Shown here: positions 30,915-38,595 of the stretch, piece by piece
Position numbering within the stretch: position 1 is the stretch's first letter
How the letters are laid out: each line of letters opens with the position of its first letter
Origin: an uncultured Dorea sp.
GTDB lineage: Bacteria; Bacillota; Clostridia; Lachnospirales; Lachnospiraceae
Direction of reading: 5' to 3'
Length of the DNA: 38,696 nucleotides
NCBI GenBank assembly: GCA_949916155.1
Contig: CATLEM010000008.1
Coordinates: 1-38,696 of the forward strand
Position numbers and translations under genes: made by a program
The notes under the pieces: generated by a model
Database searches by the model: none
The model's input: the letters and a program-made list of their open reading frames with translations, nothing else
What the model was told of the DNA's origin: nothing

Positions 30915-30930
30915 TTTATGCAGGCATAAA
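30915..30930 (-). promoter_or_regulatory. Operator-like palindrome in the carB leader
   Basis: TTTATGCAGGCATAAA, a perfect inverted repeat with seven-base arms, lies at about +17 to +32 of the predicted carB transcript. Size, AT-richness and position would suit an arginine repressor half-site pair, but I cannot confirm the regulator. Confidence 0.45.
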
Positions 30931-30953
30931 ACAAAATTAGCAATTCCTATACC

Positions 30954-30981
30954 ATTATATAGGAAAAAATGGGAAAATCAA
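30954..30981 (-). promoter_or_regulatory. Promoter of carB
   Basis: On the minus strand, TTGATT (30976-30981) and TATAAT (30954-30959) are separated by 16 bases, about 100 bases upstream of the carB start. The 308-base gap 30856-31163 holds this promoter, the palindrome and the inverted repeat at 31067-31109; I see no gene in it. Confidence 0.6.
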
Positions 30982-31066
30982 AGTATAAAATTTCAAAAAA
31001 ATGGAGAAAACTCGATATAATTTCATTTGGAATATTGTATAAAAATACCGAAAGGAAAATCAAGCA

Positions 31067-31109
31067 GCCGCCGTCCGAAAGTGAAGAAAGTACACCGTTT
31101 GGCGGCGGC
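31067..31109 (-). terminator. GC-rich inverted repeat downstream of murI
   Basis: GCCGCCG (31067-31073) pairs with CGGCGGC (31103-31109), extendable by two pairs past a bulge, with a long loop of about 25 bases. It starts about 55 bases after the murI stop and is followed on the minus strand by a T-rich stretch (GATTTTCCTTTC). The long loop makes it a poor classical terminator. Confidence 0.35.
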
Positions 31110-31163
31110 CGATCTTAAATCCTGAGATGAAAAACGGCGCGGAAAATACGAAAGAATACAGGA

Positions 31164-31985
31164 TCAGTATTCTTCGATATTAATACATTGTGTAGTTGCG
31201 ATATCATATGGCAGGATGGAGTTGGCAAATCTGGTGAACTTTTCCGCTGCGTCGCTGACATAAAACTCATAAGTGCCGGGATTGTCAGACGGGTTCGTCA
31301 GTTCTTTTTCTGCCAGGACGGCTTTTAAGTCCATAGCTGTCTCATACGCCGGGTTCACGATATGTACCCGCTCTCCAAGGTACGCCATGATCTTTGAGCG
31401 GAGCAGGGGATAGTGGGTGCAGCCAAGGATCATGGTGTCGATGTCGGTGTCTTTCATCCCGGACAGATAGATGTCGATGACCTGTTCGGTGATCACATGC
31501 TTTGCGAATCCTTCCTCCACCAGCGGTACAAAAAGCGGACACGGCTTTCCGATGACTTTTGCATCGGGAAGCTGTGAGCGGATGACCTTCGTGTAAGTCT
31601 CGCTGCGGATGGTGGCCTCAGTGCCCACCACGCCGATTTTTTTATTTTTCGTCTCTTTCACCGCGGCCCTGGCGCCCGGGACGATCACGCCGATGACCGG
31701 GATATCCGTTTCTGCCTGTACAGCCTCAAGGGCAAGGGCACTGGCTGTATTGCAGGCGATGACGATCGCTTTCACATCTTTCGTCTTCAAAAACCGGATG
31801 ATCTGCCTGGAAAACCGGATGATCGTCTCTTTGGATTTGCTGCCGTAGGGCACTCTGGCGGTGTCCCCAAAATATACGACATTCTCGCTTGGAAGCTGGC
31901 GCATGATCTCGCGGGCCACCGTAAGCCCGCCGACGCCGGAATCAAATACCCCGATCGGCATTGCAAGTTTATTCTGAATCTGCAC
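31164..31985 (-). CDS. murI: Glutamate racemase
   Basis: A 273-residue enzyme converting L- to D-glutamate for peptidoglycan. The two catalytic cysteines are visible: C78 in IVIACNTASA and C189 in ILGCTHYPLL. FDSGVGGLTV (residues 14-23) and YFGDTARVPYGSKS (38-51) are standard. I use the GTG at 31985 because AAGGAG lies eight bases upstream; an ATG eight codons later (MPIGVFDSG) is the shorter alternative. It appears to be a single-gene transcript with its own promoter. Confidence 0.96.
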   Translation of the reverse strand: MQIQNKLAMPIGVFDSGVGGLTVAREIMRQLPSENVVYFGDTARVPYGSKSKETIIRFSRQIIRFLKTKDVKAIVIACNTASALALEAVQAETDIPVIGVIVPGARAAVKETKNKKIGVVGTEATIRSETYTKVIRSQLPDAKVIGKPCPLFVPLVEEGFAKHVITEQVIDIYLSGMKDTDIDTMILGCTHYPLLRSKIMAYLGERVHIVNPAYETAMDLKAVLAEKELTNPSDNPGTYEFYVSDAAEKFTRFANSILPYDIATTQCINIEEY

Positions 31986-32030
31986 GATAAAATCTCCTTG
32001 TATCTGTTTTAGATATCATATTCTCAGACC

Positions 32031-32059
32031 ATTGTAGCGTTATCAGCGGAGATTTTCAA
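32031..32059 (-). promoter_or_regulatory. Promoter of murI
   Basis: On the minus strand TTGAAA (32054-32059) and TACAAT (32031-32036) are separated by exactly 17 bases, about 45 bases upstream of the GTG start. Confidence 0.6.
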
Positions 32060-32151
32060 GCGGTAGTGAGATAAAAATGCTGAGTATTAGGAATTATTGC
32101 AGTACGGATTTTATTGTGGGAGATAAGTAGCGCCGGATATGAATAAAGATA

Positions 32152-32181
32152 TTGCATCAACCCTGCATTTTCCCTTATAAT
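32152..32181 (+). promoter_or_regulatory. Promoter of the CyuA-like gene
   Basis: TTGCAT (32152-32157) and TATAAT (32176-32181) are separated by 18 bases, with ATG 32233 about 50 bases downstream and AAGGAGAGG as binding site. It is back-to-back with the murI promoter. Confidence 0.55.
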
Positions 32182-32232
32182 AGGGACAGGGTATGCACCA
32201 TATTCTAATTGTAGGAAAAGGAGAGGTCTAAC

Positions 32233-33510
32233 ATGGAAAAGACAAATGAAAAATACAGCGCGTATATTCAGATCCTTGAGGAAGAGCTTGTGCCGGCCAT
32301 GGGATGTACGGAGCCGATCGCGCTGGCGTATGCCGCGGCGAAGGCGAGAGAAGTACTGGGAGAGATGCCGGACAGCGTGGACATCGGAGCCAGCGGCAGC
32401 ATCATTAAGAATGTAAAGAGCGTGATCGTCCCCAACACGAATCACCTGAAGGGGATTCCGGCGGCGGCGACAGCGGGGATCATCGCCGGGAAGGCGGAGA
32501 AAGAGCTGGAGGTTATCGCGGAGGTTTCCGAGGCGGAGACGGTGCGGATGGCAGAATTTTTAAAGACTGTGCCGATAAGCGTGGAGCACATCGACAACGG
32601 CGTAACCTTTGACATTATCGTTGAGGCGAAGAAAGGGGATTCTTATGCGAAGGTAAGGATCGCCAATTACCACACGAATATCGTCCTGGTTGAGAAGGAC
32701 GGGGAGAAGCTTTTAGATATCCCGGTGGAGGGAGAGACGGAAGAAGGGCTGACAGACCGTTCACTCCTTAATATGGAAGATATCTGGGATTTTATCAACA
32801 GCGTGGATATCGCGGATATCAAGGAGGTCATCGGACGCCAGATCGAGTACAATACGGCCATTGCCGACGAGGGGCTTAAGGGAGATTACGGCGCGAATAT
32901 CGGAAGCGTCCTTCTTGATACCTACGGAGATGATGTGCGCACCCGGGCGAAAGCGAGGGCGGCTGCCGGGTCTGACGCCAGGATGAACGGCTGTGAGCTT
33001 CCGGTCATCATCAACGCAGGCAGCGGCAATCAGGGTATGACCTGCTCTCTTCCGGTTCTGGAGTACGCGAAGGAATATAACTCCGGGGAGGAGAAGATGT
33101 ACCGTGCACTGGCGCTCTCGAACCTGACGGCGATCCACCAGAAGACCGGCATCGGGCGGCTTTCCGCATACTGCGGCGCGGTGAGCGCCGGGGCGGCGGC
33201 AGGAGCCGGGATCGCGTATCTCATGGGCGGCGGTTATGAGGAAGTGGTACATACGGTAGTCAATGCGCTGGCGATCGTGTCTGGTATGGTGTGCGACGGG
33301 GCGAAGGCTTCCTGCGCGGCGAAGATTGCCGCATCTGTGGACGCCGGTATCCTGGGATACAATATGTTCCTTAGGGGGCAGCAGTTCTACGCCGGGGACG
33401 GTATCGTGACCAAGGGTGTAGAGGCGACGATCAGCAATATCGGAAGGCTTGGCAAGGACGGAATGAAAGAGACCAATGAGGAGATCATCAAGATGATGAT
33501 CAACGATTAA
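32233..33510 (+). CDS. L-cysteine desulfidase / L-serine dehydratase-like protein (CyuA/YhaM family)
   Basis: A 425-residue protein of the UPF0597/CyuA family, related to the iron-sulfur L-serine dehydratase alpha chain. The conserved opening is LVPAMGCTEPIALAYAAAKA with C25. Later motifs are GASGSIIKNVKSV, NGCELPVIINAGSGNQG and VCDGAKASCAAKIA, whose cysteines are expected to hold a [4Fe-4S] cluster. Characterised members break L-cysteine to pyruvate, ammonia and sulfide in anaerobes; serine is an alternative substrate for relatives. It is cytoplasmic and oxygen-sensitive. The ferredoxin-like DUF362 gene follows after 42 bases, so they are probably co-transcribed. Confidence 0.88.
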   Translation: MEKTNEKYSAYIQILEEELVPAMGCTEPIALAYAAAKAREVLGEMPDSVDIGASGSIIKNVKSVIVPNTNHLKGIPAAATAGIIAGKAEKELEVIAEVSEAETVRMAEFLKTVPISVEHIDNGVTFDIIVEAKKGDSYAKVRIANYHTNIVLVEKDGEKLLDIPVEGETEEGLTDRSLLNMEDIWDFINSVDIADIKEVIGRQIEYNTAIADEGLKGDYGANIGSVLLDTYGDDVRTRAKARAAAGSDARMNGCELPVIINAGSGNQGMTCSLPVLEYAKEYNSGEEKMYRALALSNLTAIHQKTGIGRLSAYCGAVSAGAAAGAGIAYLMGGGYEEVVHTVVNALAIVSGMVCDGAKASCAAKIAASVDAGILGYNMFLRGQQFYAGDGIVTKGVEATISNIGRLGKDGMKETNEEIIKMMIND

Positions 33511-33552
33511 GAAGATGATACGGAAAATATTTTAAAGAACAGGAGAGACAAT

Positions 33553-34683
33553 ATGGCAAAATCAAAAGTGTATTATACAGACTTTCGGGCAAAACTCGGG
33601 GAAGGACTTCCCAGTAAGCTGAAACGCCTGATAAAGGCAGCCGGTATCGGCGATATTGATATGGACAACAAATTTACCGCTATTAAGATGCATTTCGGGG
33701 AGCTTGGGAATATCAGTTTCCTGCGCCCGAATTATGCAAAAGCGGTGGCGGATGTGGTGAAGGAGCTTGGCGGAAAGCCGTTCCTTACCGACTGCAATAC
33801 GCTGTATCCCGGAAGCCGCAAAAATGCGCTGGAGCATCTTTACTGCGCGTGGGAGAACGGATTTACGCCGCTGACAGTAGGGTGTCCGATCCTGATCGGC
33901 GACGGGCTTAAGGGAACGGATGATATCGAGGTGCCGGTGAAGGGCGGCGAGTACATAGAAAAAGCAAAAATTGGGCGTGCAGTCATGGATGCAGATGTAT
34001 TTTTGAGCCTTTCTCATTTTAAAGGCCATGAGATGACAGGCTTTGGAGGGGCGATTAAGAATATCGGTATGGGCTGCGGATCACGTGCGGGAAAGAAAGA
34101 GCAGCACAAGAACGGAAAACCGTCTGTGGACCCGGAGAACTGCCGCGGCTGCCGTCTGTGCATGAGAGAGTGCGCCAATGACGGTCTTGTATTTGATGAA
34201 GGGACAAGAAAAATGTCTGTGAATCCGGAAAACTGTGTCGGCTGCGGACGTTGTATCGGAGCATGCAGCTTTGACGCCATTTCTTTTATGGATGATGCGG
34301 CGACAAAGGTGCTGAACTGCCGGATGGCAGAGTATACGAAGGCGGTTATTGACGGCCGTCCGAATTTTCACATCTCTCTTATCGTGGATGTATCGCCTAA
34401 CTGCGACTGCCATGCGGAGAATGACGCGCCGATCCTGCCGAATATCGGAATGTTTGCCTCCTTTGATCCGTTAGCGCTTGACCAGGCGTGCGTGGATGCC
34501 TGCCTGAAGGCGGAGCCGCTGCCAAACAGCCAGCTTGCGGACAATATGAAGCAGGCGGATTTCTGTGATCATCATGACCACTTTGAGAATACGACAGTAA
34601 ATTCAGAGTATAAGACCTGCCTTGAGCATGCAGAGAAGATCGGGCTTGGCAGCAGGGAATATGAGATCATTACGGTAAAATAG
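33553..34683 (+). CDS. DUF362 protein with 2x[4Fe-4S] ferredoxin domain
   Basis: A 376-residue cytoplasmic protein. The DUF362 domain surrounds a bacterial ferredoxin insert. The insert has two complete CxxCxxCxxxC sets: C197, C200, C203, C207 and C228, C231, C234, C238. The DUF362 part includes KMHFGELGN, FLTDCNTLYPGSRKNA and LSHFKGHEMTGFGGAIKNIGMGCGSRAGKKEQH, which is strongly conserved in the family. Function is unknown; an electron-transfer or cofactor role is likely. Binding site AGGAGAG. Its position after a CyuA-like iron-sulfur enzyme suggests a partner or maturation role, inferred from order only. Confidence 0.88.
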   Translation: MAKSKVYYTDFRAKLGEGLPSKLKRLIKAAGIGDIDMDNKFTAIKMHFGELGNISFLRPNYAKAVADVVKELGGKPFLTDCNTLYPGSRKNALEHLYCAWENGFTPLTVGCPILIGDGLKGTDDIEVPVKGGEYIEKAKIGRAVMDADVFLSLSHFKGHEMTGFGGAIKNIGMGCGSRAGKKEQHKNGKPSVDPENCRGCRLCMRECANDGLVFDEGTRKMSVNPENCVGCGRCIGACSFDAISFMDDAATKVLNCRMAEYTKAVIDGRPNFHISLIVDVSPNCDCHAENDAPILPNIGMFASFDPLALDQACVDACLKAEPLPNSQLADNMKQADFCDHHDHFENTTVNSEYKTCLEHAEKIGLGSREYEIITVK

Positions 34684-34703
34684 CAATTGTTAAAAGAGTA
34701 TTG

Positions 34704-34732
34704 CAGGGGAGCAGATTCTGTCTGCTCCCCTG
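34704..34732. other. Perfect 12-pair hairpin between convergent genes
   Basis: CAGGGGAGCAGA (34704-34715) and TCTGCTCCCCTG (34721-34732) pair perfectly around a five-base loop TTCTG. Neither strand has a good T-tract after it. It probably blocks or processes both convergent transcripts. Confidence 0.6.
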
Positions 34733-34747
34733 ATCTGATCATTCGTC

Positions 34748-35899
34748 CTAAAGCATCTCGATAAATGCGGTGATCCTTGTGTTAAGCTGCCCGATATCTG
34801 CCTGTGAATAATCGGTTTCCACATTAAGATACGGCAGCCCTTTTTTTTCGTTAACAAACCGGCGGATGGCCAGTGACTCTACGTTGTATGTATGGCAGGC
34901 CTGAAGCCCCATCTCCACCACGCCGTCCACTTTATATTCATCGATCAGTTCTCCGAGAAGGGTAAGACGGTTAGGATTCGGGGTCATGACAGAGCACCCG
35001 ATGTTGAGGTAACGTTTTGCCAATGCTTCGTATATGTCCGGATCTTCTTCATCTACCGGCTTATCGATGGATTTTGCACCGGTGCAGTTCTCATAGGTTA
35101 CTACTATGCCGCCGTTGTCTTCGATAGCTTTAATGACTTTTTCAGTGGCTCCGCCTATCGGACATCCGGTAACAAGTATGCGCGGTTTTTTCTCCTGCAT
35201 ATTTCCTTCGGCATATTCTTTTTCGATTTTTGAGACCAGCGCGTCTACTTCTTCAGGTATTATGGAGCGGTCAAACTTGAAGGTGCTCCCGTAGAGGACT
35301 TTGAACAGGTCGTGTCCGGTGATTGGTGCCGGGTCGAGGCGCATCACCTGATAAAGCTTCTTTAAAGAGCTTCTTACTTTGTTCTCGTTTTTGACGGCCT
35401 GCCTGATATCATCTTCTGTAATGGTGACATCAAACTTTTTCTCAAGATATTCTTTGAACCGGATGATCTCGGCTTTCCACAGGGCGAGGGAATTTTCGCT
35501 CTGGGAGTTAGGCAGCTCCATTAAAAAGACATCTTTGAATTCAGACATATATTCGTACATTTTTTTCTTGCCGTCACAGGTAGTTTCTCCTACGACTACA
35601 TCAGAAAAATAAAAGAACGGACATTTGTCTGTTTTTGCAAATCCATAGCTGGATTTGATCAGCGGACAAAGGTTCTTCGGCAGGTCTCTTTCGGCAACGG
35701 GGATAGTCTCGTCGGACGTAGAGCACAGGCCTACAGTCGCGGCGCCCATCGCATGAGCGATCTCCTGCGGGAAATAGGTACAGTATGCGCCCACTACCGG
35801 GACACCTTTATCTTTGAGCTGCTTTACTGCCAGAAAGGAATTTTTCCTCTGTTCGGCAAATTCTTCAAATACTTCCGGTAAATCTTTGATAATTTCCAT
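34748..35899 (-). CDS. 2-hydroxyacyl-CoA dehydratase D-component family, YjiM/double-cubane type
   Basis: A 383-residue protein of the HgdB/BcrC/YjiM superfamily. Nine cysteines are present: C40, C59, C78, C93, C108, C246, C272, C302 and C335. Those in VVGAYCTYFPQEIAHAMGA, NLCPLIKSSYGF and ILVTGCPIGG match the family's cluster ligands. Length equals E. coli YjiM as I recall it, and the protein stands alone, without the second dehydratase subunit that 2-hydroxyacyl-CoA dehydratases need. This fits the double-cubane-cluster proteins, which use an [8Fe-9S] cluster for low-potential reductions after activation by an ATPase. No YjiL-like activator gene is adjacent. AGGAGG lies about 13 bases before the ATG, rather far. 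Confidence 0.88.
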   Translation of the reverse strand: MEIIKDLPEVFEEFAEQRKNSFLAVKQLKDKGVPVVGAYCTYFPQEIAHAMGAATVGLCSTSDETIPVAERDLPKNLCPLIKSSYGFAKTDKCPFFYFSDVVVGETTCDGKKKMYEYMSEFKDVFLMELPNSQSENSLALWKAEIIRFKEYLEKKFDVTITEDDIRQAVKNENKVRSSLKKLYQVMRLDPAPITGHDLFKVLYGSTFKFDRSIIPEEVDALVSKIEKEYAEGNMQEKKPRILVTGCPIGGATEKVIKAIEDNGGIVVTYENCTGAKSIDKPVDEEDPDIYEALAKRYLNIGCSVMTPNPNRLTLLGELIDEYKVDGVVEMGLQACHTYNVESLAIRRFVNEKKGLPYLNVETDYSQADIGQLNTRITAFIEML

Positions 35900-35939
35900 A
35901 TGTTCTGATAAACCTCCTCTTGTGTCTTTGTATTAGTAA

Positions 35940-35982
35940 CATCATATGATGCTGAAAGCAAAAGATGTTTTGCCTTTGGCAT
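35940..35982. promoter_or_regulatory. Palindrome and hairpin upstream of the double-cubane gene
   Basis: CATCATATGATG (35940-35951) is a perfect 12-base palindrome. It overlaps the left arm of a longer imperfect hairpin, GATGC...GCATC enclosing GCAAAA-GATG-TTTTGC, to 35982. It lies 40-80 bases upstream of the start codon, where a regulator or leader structure would act. I found no convincing promoter for this gene. Confidence 0.35.
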
Positions 35983-36062
35983 CATCATATCATTTTTAGA
36001 GCGCGACGACTAATTGCAAATATTAATATATAAAGAGATATATAGAAATTATCTATAAACAG

Positions 36063-36431
36063 TTAATCTGCCTGACAGATTTCTGTCCAGTATCCGTCCG
36101 GATCATTGATAAAGTATACGCCCATCTCTGTATTTTCGAAGCATACGGAGCCCATCTTTTTGTGATGTGCTAATGCTGCGTCTATGTCGTCAACCCTCAT
36201 AGCGAGATGGAATTCGTTGTCTCCCAGGTCGTAGGGCCTGTCCATATTCTTAAGCCATGTAAGCTCCAAAAGATGCGGGGTTGCATTATCTCCGAGAAAG
36301 ACAAGTTTAAAACTTCCATCCTCTGCCTCTACTTCTCTGGAAACGGTGAGACCGAGTGCTTCTTTATAAAACGCCACGGATTTTTCAAGATCGGATACAT
36401 TGATATTGTTGTGGTAAAATGTGAATTTCAT
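36063..36431 (-). CDS. VOC-family (glyoxalase I-like) protein
   Basis: A 122-residue vicinal-oxygen-chelate protein with two beta-alpha-beta-beta-beta modules. Likely metal ligands are H7 (FTFYHNNINV), E56 (LLELTW), H75 (NEFHLAMRV) and E118 (GYWTEICQ), the glyoxalase I arrangement, with FINDPDGYWTEI as the classic C-terminal motif. Methylglyoxal detoxification is plausible, but close relatives act on other substrates, and clostridia often lack glutathione. AGGAGG nine bases upstream fixes the start. It is transcribed toward the double-cubane gene with a 163-base gap. Confidence 0.88.
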   Translation of the reverse strand: MKFTFYHNNINVSDLEKSVAFYKEALGLTVSREVEAEDGSFKLVFLGDNATPHLLELTWLKNMDRPYDLGDNEFHLAMRVDDIDAALAHHKKMGSVCFENTEMGVYFINDPDGYWTEICQAD

Positions 36432-36594
36432 AAATTAAATCCTCCTGTTAACTGCCAGCATATTGACTATTTTTTAATTCAAGTATATCATATCTTTACA
36501 AGGCAGGTAGTAAAAATCTTAAATATATTTTTGTATATAAATATGCCGGGGCAATAATTGCTTTTAGATTGAATTAAGGATAGGAAGGGTTGCT

Positions 36595-37020
36595 ATGATA
36601 ATAGAGAGCGGCAGTGAGAAGGAGACTTACTGTCTCGGATACCGGCTCGGAAAAGAAGCAAAGGCGGGTCAGGTGTTTACGCTGATCGGTGATCTGGGCG
36701 TCGGCAAGACAGTGTTTACAAAAGGTCTGGCAGCGGGTCTTGGAATTAAAGAGGCGGTGGTGAGCCCTACATTTACGATTGTGCAGATATATGAGGAAGG
36801 GCGGCTGCCCTTCTATCATTTTGATGTCTACCGAATCGGGGATGCACAGGAGATGGACGAGATTGGATATGAGGATTATCTGTATGGCGGCGGAGTCAGC
36901 CTGATCGAATGGGCTGACCTGATCGGGGATATTCTTCCGGAACATTATACGGAAGTGAAGATAGAAAAGGATATGGAGAAGGGATTCGATTATCGGAGGA
37001 TAGAGATATGCGAATATTAG
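36595..37020 (+). CDS. tsaE: tRNA threonylcarbamoyladenosine biosynthesis ATPase TsaE
   Basis: A 141-residue P-loop protein with Walker A GDLGVGKT at residues 32-39, VVSPTFTIVQIYEEG and YHFDVYRI (switch regions), and LIEWADLIGD near the C-terminus. All are standard for TsaE (YjeE). It is the ATPase that drives the TsaB-TsaD complex making t6A37 in ANN-decoding tRNAs. Binding site GGAAGGG. It overlaps tsaB by 13 bases, so the two are translationally coupled. Confidence 0.96.
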   Translation: MIIESGSEKETYCLGYRLGKEAKAGQVFTLIGDLGVGKTVFTKGLAAGLGIKEAVVSPTFTIVQIYEEGRLPFYHFDVYRIGDAQEMDEIGYEDYLYGGGVSLIEWADLIGDILPEHYTEVKIEKDMEKGFDYRRIEICEY

Positions 37021-37751
37021 CACTGGACAGTTCGGGGCTGGTGGCCAGCGTGGCAGTTGTTGAGGCAGACGGCGGGGAAGAGCAGCTAATCGCTGAGTAT
37101 ACGGTGAATTATAAGAAGACACATTCCCAGACATTGCTTCCTATGCTTGATGAGGTGGCAGGGATGACAGAGCTTGATCTGGATTCTGTTGATGCCATCG
37201 CGGTAGCGGCCGGGCCGGGATCGTTTACCGGACTCCGGATCGGTTCCGCGACAGCGAAGGGGCTGGGGCTTGCGCTTGGCAAGCCGCTCATCGCAGTGCC
37301 GACGCTTCACGGCCTTGCTTATAATCTCTGCGGTACAGAGAGTGTTGTCTGTCCGATTATGGATGCCAGAAGAGGACAGGTTTATACAGGAATTTATGAA
37401 TTTAAGGGAGATGAATTGATCGTGCTTGAGGACCAGATGGCGGTTGCCATAGAGGAACTTGGGCGTAAGCTTCTTTCGTATGACCGGCGGATCATCTTTC
37501 TCGGGGACGGTGTGCCGGTATTCAGGGTTACGCTGACAGAACAGATAATGCCGGGCCGGGATATCGCCTTTGCGCCGTGCAATATGAACCGTCAGCGGGC
37601 GGCGTCGGTGGCGGCTCTTGGCCTTAAGTATTATCGGAAGGGGGATTTCCAGACAGCGGCAGAACATGGCCCGGATTATCTCAGGGTATCCCAGGCAGAG
37701 AGGGAGCGCAGGGAACGTGAGCAGCGTGACGGCTCCGGGAGCCGGGGGTAG
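37008..37751 (+). CDS. tsaB: tRNA threonylcarbamoyladenosine biosynthesis protein TsaB
   Basis: A 247-residue ASKHA-fold protein. It opens MRILALDSSGLVASVAVVEA, contains THSQTLLPMLDEV and the signature VAAGPGSFTGLRIGSATAKGLG, and ends in a charged tail. TsaB is the non-catalytic dimer partner of TsaD in t6A synthesis. It overlaps tsaE and is followed after three bases by the rimI-like gene. The catalytic partner tsaD is not in the visible part of this cluster. Confidence 0.96.
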   Translation: MRILALDSSGLVASVAVVEADGGEEQLIAEYTVNYKKTHSQTLLPMLDEVAGMTELDLDSVDAIAVAAGPGSFTGLRIGSATAKGLGLALGKPLIAVPTLHGLAYNLCGTESVVCPIMDARRGQVYTGIYEFKGDELIVLEDQMAVAIEELGRKLLSYDRRIIFLGDGVPVFRVTLTEQIMPGRDIAFAPCNMNRQRAASVAALGLKYYRKGDFQTAAEHGPDYLRVSQAERERREREQRDGSGSRG

Positions 37752-37754
37752 ATC

Positions 37755-38198
37755 ATGTTTCAGGTCAGGGCGATTGAAGAAAGAGATATTGAAAGGATCC
37801 GTCAGCTTGAACAGGAGGGGTTCCCGGACCCGTGGAGCATATCGGGGCTCAGGGGGAGCTTTTGCCAGAATTGTACGGTCTTTTTGGGAGTCTGGCATTT
37901 GGATAAGCTTATCGGCTATGTGATCTGTTATTGTGCGGCGGATGAGGGAGAGATCGCGAGGATCGCGGTGGATATACCGTACAGGCGGCAGGGCGCAGCG
38001 CGGCTTCTTCTTGAGGAACTTGAAAGAGTTCTGCAAAAGAGGCAGGCGGTGAAGCTTTTGCTGGATGTGCGGGCGGGCAACAAAACGGCGATCAGTTTTT
38101 ACCGGAGCTTTGGGTTTAAGGTGGACGGCATAAGAAAGGATTTTTACAGGGAACCGTCGGAGGATGCGGTACTGATGAGTCTTGAGTTTGGGAAATAA
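37755..38198 (+). CDS. rimI: RimI-type GNAT N-acetyltransferase
   Basis: A 147-residue GNAT protein. Motif A for acetyl-CoA is IARIAVDIPYRRQGAARLLLEEL, followed by LLDVRAGNKTAISFYRSFGFKVDGIRKDFY, the RimI-typical Asn and Tyr region. RimI acetylates the N-terminus of ribosomal protein S18 in E. coli; the clustering with tsaE and tsaB is conserved in Firmicutes. The binding site is weak (GGGGG), consistent with translational coupling to tsaB three bases upstream. Confidence 0.92.
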   Translation: MFQVRAIEERDIERIRQLEQEGFPDPWSISGLRGSFCQNCTVFLGVWHLDKLIGYVICYCAADEGEIARIAVDIPYRRQGAARLLLEELERVLQKRQAVKLLLDVRAGNKTAISFYRSFGFKVDGIRKDFYREPSEDAVLMSLEFGK

Positions 38199-38224
38199 CT
38201 GGCAGATGTGACAGTGCTTCCCAC

Positions 38225-38253
38225 TTGGAAAAGATCCGGCGGTTTTATATAAT
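38225..38253 (+). promoter_or_regulatory. Promoter before the two-CxxC protein and rnz
   Basis: TTGGAA (38225-38230) and TATAAT (38248-38253) are separated by 17 bases, about 70 bases upstream of ATG 38326. It implies that the last two genes are not only read from the tsa operon. Confidence 0.55.
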
Positions 38254-38325
38254 GTAGGCGTAACAGCAAAGAGAAAGATATATTTCAGAATATATAAGGT
38301 ATGGAATATGCACAGGAGGAATTGT

Positions 38326-38565
38326 ATGCGCCAATATCGTAACAGTACAAAGGAGATTCAGGAAATCAGCAAAATTATCTGCAACAAATGCGGTAAGGAG
38401 ATCTCGGTTGCGGGAGGGGTTCCCGCTGAGGACATGCTTGAGGTGGAGAAGCGGTGGGGATATTTCTCGGGAAAGGATAACCGGAAAGACCGTTTTGAAC
38501 TCTGCGAGCAGTGCTATGATGAACTTGTGGCAAGCTTCCTTGTCCCGGTGGAGACGGAAGGGTAA
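38326..38565 (+). CDS. Small protein with two CxxC pairs (zinc-ribbon-like), unknown
   Basis: A 79-residue protein. Two cysteine pairs, IICNKCGKEI near residue 19 and ELCEQCYDELV near 61, are the only clear features and probably bind one zinc ion. The region between is polar (MLEVEKRWGYFSGKDNRKDRFE). ATG 38326 has CAGGAGGA seven bases upstream; an earlier ATG at 38308 in frame lacks a site. It lies 30 bases before the RNase Z gene and may share its transcript. I do not know a function; small proteins with this layout are frequent in clostridial genomes. Confidence 0.8.
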   Translation: MRQYRNSTKEIQEISKIICNKCGKEISVAGGVPAEDMLEVEKRWGYFSGKDNRKDRFELCEQCYDELVASFLVPVETEG

Positions 38566-38595
38566 TTGTTGCAGACAGCAGTGAAGAGGTAGAAG

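Noticed and set aside
37086-38036. 316-codon minus-strand open frame opposite tsaB and rimI
   Set aside because: The plus strand encodes two clearly recognised proteins over the same bases; the minus translation is rich in Arg, His and Pro and has no domain, as expected for an antisense shadow.
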